Below, piece by piece: positions 55,869 to 64,000 of a stretch of 64,000 nt of DNA. Every line of letters starts with the position of its first letter. The first letter of the stretch is position 1. The stretch comes from Trichosphaerium sp. ATCC 40318 (lineage: Eukaryota; Discosea; Flabellinia; Trichosidae): NCBI GenBank assembly GCA_038496445.1, contig JALMLS010000015.1:558001-622000 (forward strand), given 5' to 3'. The notes beneath the pieces were generated by a model. It worked only from the letters and a program-made list of their open reading frames with translations, did no database searches and was not told where the DNA came from. A program made the position numbers and the translations under genes.

Positions 55869-58800
55869 TTATAAACAAAGTGTAAAAATAGTCCCAACAT
55901 CTTCCAACATTGATAAAACATCATCTGCACCAATTAAGCGTTTCTCTAGACAATCAACATCGTCATTAAAATTTTCTGATATATCATTATCTTGAGCAAT
56001 CTTCTTTAAATCTTTTAAGATAATACCAATCTTTGCAATATCTGATTTTTTTCTTATTTCATCCTTCAATAATCTTTCAACTTGAGACTTGATATCCATC
56101 ATTTGAATCTCATAGTACCTACATGTGTCACATTGATTATTTATATTGATGGACGTTCATTTAAAAAAGCATAGGAAGAAACTTACTTCTTAGGGTATAA
56201 GTCACGTGACATGTCGAGTACTATTGAAATACACTTACTTCTTTCAATAACGAACCCATTCTGATATAATTCTATAGCTGTTGTAACAGCGTTATTCTCT
56301 TGACAAATTGTTAAGGTATCAACAGAACAACAATTGAATCCGGCTATTATCTAAAAAGACATGTTACTAAGAGCAATGGGTACAAGCAAGAAACATTAAT
56401 CGAAATCTATGTCAAACCATTTGCAAAATCAACAGAAATTATACATTACGCACCACAGAAGTGGTGCTGGCAATGAGGTGTAATGTTTGATGTTGTGGTA
56501 ACAGATTGACGGCGGGAAATTATTGTTGCGTACACCGTATAACGTTTTTTTCCATTCTTGTTTTTTAGTGTGCTTTTTTAGTTGTTCAATCAGCTTACGT
56601 GGATTACGACACCAATCAAGACTTAGTAATTTTCTTAGAGCCATTTTCATATTATCCACATTTCCTTCTTTCTCTGCTGCTTTCTTTTCCAAGAGATTAA
56701 CAATCAAGAAGGAAAACAAAGGTATTAGCGTACTACAACAAAATCAGGAACATTCCTTGGTATGCTCGATGGTGCATCCTATCACAAAAGTAGTTTTAGG
56801 ACAATGAAATTTTTTTACGCTTTCTTGTCATCTGGCGAAATCACGTGACTAAGATGTCAACGCATTTCCGCTGAAAACTCAAAAGAATATGAAAAATGTA
56901 CATACCATCAAAAACTGACAACATGTCTTCAACGCTATTTGTATGGGTAGTTTCTTGGCTAATAAAACCTAATGGGTTTTAGTACAAACCATAAGAACTA
57001 AGGAAATCAATAGCACAAGTCATACTTGACCAATACTGTCCAGATTTTTGAACCAACTTTGAATTTCTTTTTGTTTGTTAGTAAGTTGTTTGACTAAGTT
57101 ATCATCTACGAGTATCTGATGTATAGCCTCAACTTTAAAATGAGTCAATTTAGACTCTTCATAGTTCTTCATAAACAAGCCAATAACAACAGGATCAGAA
57201 AGTAAAATGATACATCTTTTCATACATGATAAAGTGTTTGCGTATAGATGATATCCTTTAAATACCTACAACAGTTTAACAGTCTCATTGGTACTACAAG
57301 CTTGAAAAATGAAATTTTGTTATCATATCGTACTTGTGCCATTATGAGACATAGTTCGAAGTCCAGTATTGTTTTTGATTGTACTTTAGAATACAGGAAC
57401 TGTTTAATATGTTGAACCGTTTTACCCCTTTTTTCGATATTTGTCAAAGTTGCTGTTACAAATTTTGTTTTTCTATTCTTGCTGTCTGTATCAATGTACA
57501 CCAAATACTGTAAAAGTACCTCCAAAGTATCTAAACTATATTCTTGATATTTAAACGCAATATTGATGACTTGTTTAATAAATCTGGAACATAGTGGATG
57601 AAGAGGAATAAGTTCTTTCGTAGCAACTTTTTTTAAAAATCCCAACACATCAACGACTTGTGCTGTTGTAAGTCTCCGTCTATTAACAAGGCCCATTATA
57701 TAGTTCAAAGTTAATTCTAAGTCTACAATTCTTGATTCCATTACACAAGGTATCTCAGGGGATATAACTAAGATAATCGCATTACAGAGAATCTAAACAA
57801 AACTGTTCAATTTTTTTGTAGTAAGAAAAAAATAGGAAGCTTTTTTTTGTCACCATACCTGTACTAATGGTTCTACATTCGCACAAACAACTTCAAGCTG
57901 TTTACAAACCCCAAGAGCATCTTTGGGATTTGAAATTGAGAAAGCTTTAAGAAGTGATTCGACAGATTCATCAGAATCCAAAGCCATAGTAATTTGTAAA
58001 TGAGGTAAGTTAGCCTCTTGACAAAATGAAATATACTCTTACAAGAAATGTCAGATACAAGGAATAATTAATAGCTATTACCTTTAATCTTATTCATACG
58101 TTCTAATACCTTTAAATAAATCGCATACAATGGTCGTAGCTTGATCTTAAGTAACCCAGACACAGTCAAAACTTGACTTGTTTCCTTCCGAAAGATCATT
58201 AGTAAACTTGGTCTTTACTTTTAGTTATTGCTTTTTATCATACACACCTTATGTAAATAACGAAGCGCTAATATGGAGTGTGTGAACTTCCATCGTGACA
58301 CACGTTTCATCCATGGTTCAATGCCATCAAGTTTTATTACATCTGTCTCGATAGCGTAAAGCAAATTCTACAATTAAACCAATTAAGATACCAATAACAA
58401 TAACAATTCCATACTTCGGCGAGAACAATATCGGCAGCATCTGTAACATCTAACCATTGGCACTCATCAACATGAGCCGTTAAAGTAGGTAGTGATCCTA
58501 CAAGAGACTCACATATACTATAAAGAAGGTTTAAACCTAAAGAGAATAAATTCATTTTCCAAAAGTAATCAAACTTCATGACATACCATGATTTCTGGCA
58601 CTTGTAGCCAAATCGCTAGTATCCATACACCTTAATAGGCTTATTGACTTCGACAGCATAGGTAAATAATCTTGAAGGTTTGTAGTCATACTCTTCACAT
58701 AAGTCTTCAAATGACGTCAGCACGTTTTTTTGTTGACATGAGAGTTGCTTACTCTGAGAGGAACAGGCTTCTCGTACGTAGCTTCAACAGCTCTAATAAC

Positions 58801-59259
58801 GTCTGAATTAGATAGAGTACCATCATTCATAAGATATTGAACAACACGTCTCATTTGAGAGTCATGAGTTGTGCCTAAAATGGAACCCATTGAAATTTCT
58901 TGTTCTTTCTTTATGTATTTTTCTCCCCACCAACTACTTTCGCTGTCTTCTAAACGCGTTTTTAGTTCTTTTTAGGCATCGAATGAGCAATTTAGGACGT
59001 TAACGTTGTATGTTAGGAAGCACAAAACGTTTCGCGCCAAACTAACCTGGAATAAACTCGAAACACTTCAATATCGCTTGACTACATAGCTCTTCTTGCC
59101 CAGAGGCAATATCACTAAGTTCTATATCGGTTGAAGTTGATAGTAACTAATATACACTCTCAGGGCGTTTACATTGTATTCTAGGAATCGTACAGCATCA
59201 TTAGATCCTTTGAAGCGCTTTGGATTAGATACGCCACAATCTGTCGCTTTACGCTTCAT
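55869..59259 (-). CDS. Large helical protein of unknown function
   Basis: Probable start MKRKATDCGVSNPKRFKGSN at 59259. Joined exons read FEFIPGTTHDSQMRRVVQYL, GTLSNSDVIRAVEATYEKPV, TYVKSMTTNLQDYLPMLSKS, AHVDECQWLDVTDAADIVLA, EPWMKRVSRWKFTHSILALR, ANLPHLQITMALDSDESVES, SNPKDALGVCKQLEVVCANV, DLELTLNYIMGLVNRRRLTT, SLDTLEVLLQYLVYIDTDSK, FKVEAIHQILVDDNLVKQLT, NVDNMKMALRKLLSLDWCRN and end MLEDVGTIFTLCL. The pattern is all-helical, solenoid-like, with a Lys-rich nuclear-signal-like start. About twelve introns. I do not recognise the family. Large helical transcription or trafficking subunits were considered, but no motif supports one. The join near 59170 needs a 26-nt intron. Confidence 0.55.
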
Positions 59260-59539
59260 CACAGTATGTTACACTCGCTATAAGGTTGTTAACGAATTTC
59301 ACTTAGGCTTAACTCCAATAGCCCCAACTTAACACCGAAGATTTTTGCTTTGGCTAAAGTATATGCGCATGTGACAGGTTTGAGAAGAATTCTACCATTA
59401 GATAGTGTATTGCAACCAGGTACTGAATACAGTGAACGACAGGTAGTACAATATCATTTTATTACAGGTATCTTTTCCCTACTGAACAATACAGTAAATA
59501 GCGCTATGTTGCTGGGGTTTTAAAGAATTCTTTTACAAT
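59260..59539. other. Spacer
   Basis: Short region between the start of the helical-protein gene and the 3' end of the hydroxylase gene. Nothing recognised. Confidence 0.35.
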
Positions 59540-60570
59540 CTAACTTAGGACCGCTTCCTCTCGTTGATAGTATACATCACTTCTAAAAATATATTTTGTT
59601 CCTTTCGTAACATTTGTACCACAGTGAAGTAACCCTAAAAGTATTGATTAGTTTATAATACATCAGGTAAGTATAATGTTAATTAAACAACACTTTGTTG
59701 GAAGTAAGAAAACTGCAAAAAAAACGTAAGTAAATTTTTTTCTGAAAATAACAACAAGCAATCAGTATTAGGTCTCATTGTACTACTTTGGCAAAACTGT
59801 TGTTCTCAACCAGTGTAACGTACCTTCTCTTTCACCTTGTAAAAACATTACAAGTAATCCAGGTTCAGGTGTAATATCGTGAGTAATCTCTTTGGAATAC
59901 TCATCAATAAACAAAGTGTGACCACCTTCAAATCCACCGTTCAAGTATATCATAAACGTGAACATACTGATAACGTCGTTTCCCAAAGTCCTTGGATAAT
60001 CATGATGTACATTAAACATCATATTAGGTTTATCATATTTAACTATACGCAGATCTGGATTCAAACCAAGACGTTTCCATTTGAATTTTGTTTTGCTATC
60101 CTGAAAAAAAAGTGTCAGTTACTGGCAACATGCAAGTCCATTCATAGCTAACAACGTACCGTCATTGGATCCGGTTCCTCTAATGTTTTAGGAATTAAAT
60201 GCTTTACTTTATCCCAAACCTAAGGGAGTTAGAACGTCGACGTCAGCTACAAAATGAATCTCCTCAGAGAAAAATTTGAAAAAAGTGACCGGTCGTACCC
60301 AAAGCGACAAAGGTACATCCCTGAATTCTTTACGCCAACACACGCGATAACCAATATCGCACATTCTAAACCCCTTTTTTAACTGTTAGGTCATGTATTA
60401 GTAATTAAAATATTGTTTACCTTCTTTTCAATGCCCTGGATAAGCACAGTGCTCTCTTGGGGCGAAAGCAAGTTCGGTACTACCCATGAGTTGTCTTTGA
60501 GCAAAGTCTTCTTTACGGCTTTTCCTGTTGTATCTGCGTTTTCCAGTCTGTCTTTTATATCCTCCCACAT
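59540..60570 (-). CDS. Prolyl-4-hydroxylase-like 2OG-Fe(II) oxygenase
   Basis: MWEDIKDRLENADTTGKAVK opens at 60570, then NSWVVPNLLSPQESTVLIQG, and after an intron KKGFRMCDIGYRVCWRKEFR. The core is NPDLRIVKYDKPNMMFNVHH with DYPR (iron ligands H-x-D), FTFMIYLNGGFEGGHTLFID, DITPEPGLLVMFLQ, and, after the last intron, GLLHCGTNVTKGTKYIFRSD with VYY, containing the distal histidine and the 2OG-binding lysine. The order and spacing match P4H-type oxygenases, all catalytic residues are present, and there is no signal peptide, so a cytosolic hydroxylase is likely. The last intron (about 59635-59820) is longer than most. Confidence 0.85.
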
Positions 60571-61185
60571 GTTTATCGGTTGTAAATTTTGGTATACTGT
60601 TCGTAGCGCGATTCAGCAAACTACAGACTTTTGAAGAAAATCTGCAAAAAAACGGCGTATTCTCACCAAGGAAAGACGATGAAGCTCATGAACTCAGCGC
60701 CAATGAACGACGAATTCGTCTATTTCAACGAACAAGTGGCCTCATGCTACCGTAGTACTCTAGCGTATTAACACCTTAGCAAACACCATTACCAACAAGG
60801 ACAGTATTGTAGGCGAATAACAAAAACAGCAATGCCGTTTCTTGTTTCAGAGATTCTGTTCTTAGCTTTACGCAACTATCACTAAAATGGGAACACCATT
60901 GTACATCTACAACAGCCTATGTTGATTGCATTATTCAGAGTGCAACAAATATTTCAAACAACACAACGTGTTTACGGTTTATAAAATATTTCGCACGTGA
61001 TTAGCATATTCTTTGATCACTGAGTCAATCTTTTTGCCAAACCGGTTTTTGCCTTTTTTAGGCTTGGAAAATCCAAAAAAAAAATAAAGACAACTTGCGC
61101 ACGAATAAATACACCCTTATTTTAGTTAACCCACTTTCCCTAATCTACCAAGAATTCTTTTACAAAAACTAAAAATCCTTCTTTT
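60571..61185. other. Spacer
   Basis: About 600 bases between the hydroxylase start and the 3' end of the Cdc14-family gene. One CACGTG near 60995. No gene recognised. Confidence 0.4.
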
Positions 61186-62484
61186 TTAAGATAATTTATC
61201 CAACTCACGTATAAAGCTATCAAATTTTTCTCCTTTTTCTTTAGTTGGGTTCAGTTGCACTGACTGAGTCAATAAATTCGTCAAACGATCACCTAAGTAT
61301 CATTAATAAGCTAAATCAATAATACCCATCTTATCTTATCAAGCAAAACGCAATGAAGAGCAAGAAAAAAAGCAAACAAGTAAAAAAAAACCTTTTTGGC
61401 AGTTTTCGCTATAGTTGACGTACCTAGAATAGCAACTACTTTCTTTTTATTTTCAGCTGCTTCAGAAGCAAAGTAACGTATCAAAAATACCAAAAACTCA
61501 GCACATTTTGACCTAAGTAACGTTTTTAGTAAGTGGGCGAAAAAATATTTTCAAAAGAACTAGAAACACCCAAAAAAATCCCTCAAACGCTCAACAAAGT
61601 CTACAGAACACTCTCACTGTGTTGAAAAAAATAATCGGAAAAAATCAAATCTCCAACGAAGTACTCTGCGTGTCGCGATTATTTATAACGCACATACCTT
61701 ACTTCCTTTTTAGCAGTCTTAGATCTCAATAAAGCAGTGACTCTGTGTATGCCTTTGATTTCGCGAAACATCTTTTGTAATATTGGTGAATCTACTAGTA
61801 TAGATAGTAGCGCATCGATGGCGGCAACTTGAAGGTTTGGTGTCGCGTTATTGTCTAGTACATCAAGTAACATCTAAAATGGCGTTATTTTAGATATAAA
61901 ACGTCACAACGCTTTGTTATTTTTTTTTCTTGTTACCTGTATAGCTTTATTATCTTGAGCCACATTTTTACTGGGGAAATGAATCAAACATAAACCTATG
62001 TGCGTTTGATCGTTAGTTTCGCTTAAAACGCTGTTAATGACTGTTGTTTACCCTGTAGAAGCTCCAACGCTATGAGGATTTCCTGTACGTGCTCTTTTGT
62101 TAATGTACCACCTGATTGCATCAACGGATTTAACACGCATTCAAATATAACGAATGCAGCTATTCAATTGATTAACAAATCGCAAAATTTGGTTCTAAAT
62201 AAATTTAGAATGTGCGAAACGCACCATTTTCTTCCTCTACGTCTTGTAGGCGCAGAAAGAAGCGCAGATTTTCTTCCCGTAACTCTTTAACAAACTGCAA
62301 AAGCTCGCTCAACCCTTGTTGGCGCAAGTAAGAAAACTTGCCTCGTATCTAGCAAGGTATAAACCTCCTTATTTACAAATAATCGATTTTGTACCTTCGC
62401 AAGAAACAAATTTGTCTTAAAATGCATCTCCCGTATCCGACGGTCGGAGTTTAGCCATTGAAGATAGTCGGAGAGTTGCGACAT
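61186..62484 (-). CDS. Cdc14-family (septation initiation network type) helical protein
   Basis: The start at 62484 (MSQLSDYLQWLNSDRRIREM) is the first ATG of the frame. Exons give HFKTNLFLAKVQNRLFVNKE, GLSELLQFVKELREENLRFF, ECVLNPLMQSGGTLTKEHVQ, EILIALELLQG, LIHFPSKNVAQDNKAIQ, LDVLDNNATPNLQVAAIDAL, REIKGIHRVTALLRSKTAKK, then a segment rich in E-F-L-V-F-L-I-R-Y-F and NKKKVVAILGTSTIAKTAKK, and finally NLLTQSVQLNPTKEKGEKFD. The KKEVR-x-K-x-x-E-x-L-x-F-L block followed by KK-x-x-x-x-x-LG resembles the fungal Cdc14 SIN component. This is unrelated to the Cdc14 phosphatase. It likely acts as a scaffold in cytokinesis signalling. Confidence 0.6.
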
Positions 62485-62669
62485 TCCTTCTGCACACCTT
62501 GAGCAACCCAGCACTTAAATATATTCATTTTCTCGCTTAAATCTTTCCCACAGATTTAGAACGATAGCCAAACGTCACCACAAAATGACAACTAAAGTAC
62601 TTATTTAAATTTGGTTTATAATTACAAGACATCAAGTGTCAAAAAGAGTAAGAAAACATTTGGCAACTC

Positions 62670-63612
62670 TCAGTGCCTTCGTTTCTTTTTATAGTTGTAG
62701 CTAGTATCATAATAGTCGTAATTATCATAGTCATCAGAGTAATCATCATACAGCTCGTCATCTTCTTCGATAATATCGTCGGCAGAGTATCGAATATTTG
62801 CTTCCCTACGAACCTCAACTAAGTGGCCGCTATCCCAAAATTTCGTGCATTGCGTGTCAATCGAGTACAATTTTTCTAAAATTTCGTCTTGGTTGCTAAT
62901 CATTCCGTCAGCCAAGAATTGACGCCTGTATACACCCAAAGTAGCTTTAATATCTTTCATTGCTGTAGCGTCCTCGCTCGTCCAGTTGTTAGAACGTCCA
63001 AGCGTTGCTGCGCTTACTTCGTTAACACGTTGATGTAAACGCGACACTTCTTCTAGAAAATACGTGGCGTCAAGACATGACAGGTCCGCAGGCGTGTCTG
63101 CAAAATAACAAATGTTTAGTGAATAAATCAGGCCATTTAGCGTACCTTCTGGTTTTGGTTTGCTTGGGACGTTGAAATAATGCTTTTCATTCCCATGCGT
63201 TACAAATAAAAATTCACCATTACATAGCGGCTAAATTGCGGTTAATGGACTCTGTTCGCTGTATTTAGTGTATTCGTACGCAAGTCAGCTTTGATTGCGC
63301 CCATCGAGAAATGCAGCCAAAACAAAATTTGTGTGAGCATTGTAAATGAGCCACAGACGCAGGCGATATCGCGCCAAGACATATCGCACAAGTATCTGCC
63401 TTTGTTGAATCAACACTTGGCTCTAACACCTGTACTTTGCTAGTAGCGAGCATTGTGGTGAAAAGAGCCACAGCCGAAGGCGCCAAACGACTCTGAAACT
63501 TTTTGCAAATCTGTTGAAGGACTTTTTTTGAATTAGGACACAACAAATCAAAGAAGTGACACCATTCAACGATCGTACCGCTTGATTCGAAAATAACCCT
63601 TTGGACTGCCAT
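62670..63612 (-). CDS. RING-finger (C3HC4) protein with acidic/tyrosine-rich tail
   Basis: MAVQRVIFESSGTIVEWCHF leads to a helical N-region (CPNSKKVLQQICKKFQSRLA). The RING is DTCAICLGAISPASVAHLQC, SHKFCFGCISRWAQSKLTC spliced to PLCNGEFLFVTHG, giving C-x2-C...C-x-H-x2-C-x2-C...C-x2-C complete. The next exon continues KHYFNVPSKPKPE, DTPADLSCLDATYFLEEVSR and RLHQRVNEVSAATLGR. The tail is acidic with Asp-Tyr repeats (DDYSDDYDNYDYYDTSY) and ends KKKRRH. Function inferred: E3 ubiquitin ligase. It shares an 18-bp promoter gap with the myosin gene. Confidence 0.85.
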
Positions 63613-63630
63613 ACTTGCGAAGTACGGACA
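63613..63630. promoter_or_regulatory. 18-bp gap between divergent start codons (RING gene / myosin)
   Basis: The start codon of the RING gene ends at 63612 on minus and that of the myosin begins at 63631 on plus. Each transcription start must therefore lie in the other gene's coding region, or the 5' UTRs are nearly absent. Confidence 0.55.
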
Positions 63631-64000
63631 ATGGAGCTACAAGGGGGCGAAATAGGCCCAGGGACTGAAGTACGCGTACTAGATGAGCGCTAGCTCATTG
63701 TTATTAAGGTTTGGGTAACAGCTGGTAATAAAAATGTTTTGTACCTGCGAGGAACAGTAAATACACTAGCCGATGGAAAAGCGCTTGTTTCAGTACCTTC
63801 CGATGATGGTGAAGAGGTACTAGCTTGGGCCAACTGTTTGCTGATAAATAATTGCAGGAAGTTGAAGTTGATGTAAAAGATATGTGGATGGCAAACCCAC
63901 GCATGCTGGAAGGTATTAATGACCTTACACATCTATCCTTATTGGTACGGTTTAGCTTTTTTTGCCTGTTTGGTAGCGTACTACTTTGCCGCGCATACCA
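63631..64000 (+). CDS. Myosin heavy chain, N-terminal end
   Basis: MELQGGEIGPGTE is followed by a 24-nt (or 39-nt) intron starting GTACGCG. Exon 2 reads VWVTAGNKNVLYLRGTVNTL, ADGKALVSVPSDDGEE, an SH3-like myosin N-domain. Exon 3 (63858-63944) reads EVEVDVKDMWMANPRMLEGI, NDLTHLSLL, which is the conserved NP-x-x-LEG-x-x-DLT-x-LS-x-L entry to the motor domain. The P-loop and the rest of the motor lie beyond the window. The class cannot be decided, though the N-terminal SH3-like domain excludes short class I forms. Together with the CH-domain and cofilin genes it is the third actin-system gene here. Confidence 0.85.

Noticed and set aside
55869-59259. NELF-C/D or Mediator-tail identity for the helical protein
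   Set aside because: Only weak local resemblance; the order of segments does not match, so no name was given.
1-64000. CRISPR arrays, bacterial operons or plasmid features
   Set aside because: No direct-repeat arrays were seen, and genes are spliced eukaryotic genes throughout.

Overview
The window is a compact, AT-rich, intron-dense nuclear segment from a unicellular eukaryote. Introns are mostly about 45-120 nt (a few seem to be 24-40 nt), very often begin GTAC(G) and end TAG/CAG. The genes are eukaryotic cytoskeletal, trafficking and nuclear-transport genes: filamin-type CH domain protein, ADF/cofilin, myosin, importin-9, COG6, syntaxin, HGSNAT, a Cdc14-family SIN protein. Dermatopontin-like and NECAB-like proteins next to a Cdc14-type protein suggest an opisthokont or amoebozoan relative. 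I cannot name the species.

Layout. 0-0.6 kb: 5' end of a CH-domain gene. 1.0-4.6 kb: a debris zone with a rearranged duplicate of material from 29-32 kb, F-box/LRR/MORN pseudogenes and one secreted dermatopontin-like gene. 4.8-16.6 kb: ordinary genes (PQQ-type propeller, NECAB-like, ADF/cofilin, secreted M24 peptidase-like, importin-9). 17.2 kb: an intronless F-box plus YwqK/MORN_2 gene. 18-37 kb: the most unusual part, five paralogous single-pass membrane glycoprotein genes (three on minus, two on plus) around a divergent PI3/4-kinase-fold gene. 38-51.8 kb: LIM protein, COG6 and syntaxin back to back, a four-TM protein, a hypothetical gene, an LRR gene, a 2OG-Fe(II) oxygenase, a secreted plant-RLP-like LRR protein and HGSNAT. 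52.4-55.5 kb: an intronless F-box/LRR gene with broken relatives. 55.9-64 kb: an unrecognised large helical protein, a prolyl-4-hydroxylase-like enzyme, the Cdc14-family gene, and a RING gene head to head with a myosin heavy chain that runs off the end.

The candidate novel system is the paralog array. Each member has a signal peptide, a shared ectodomain, a Pro/Thr-rich stalk of variable length, a Cys-containing membrane-proximal domain, one TM helix split by an intron, and in four of five copies a conserved short tail ending in a P-x-x-R-[KN]-[AS]-[VI]-L-P-W-[ST]-L-R motif. Tandem expansion, diverged ectodomains, a conserved tail and nearby chimeric duplications look like a surface-recognition locus; that is inference. 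A second window-wide signal is strong over-representation of the hexamer CACGTG in introns and spacers.
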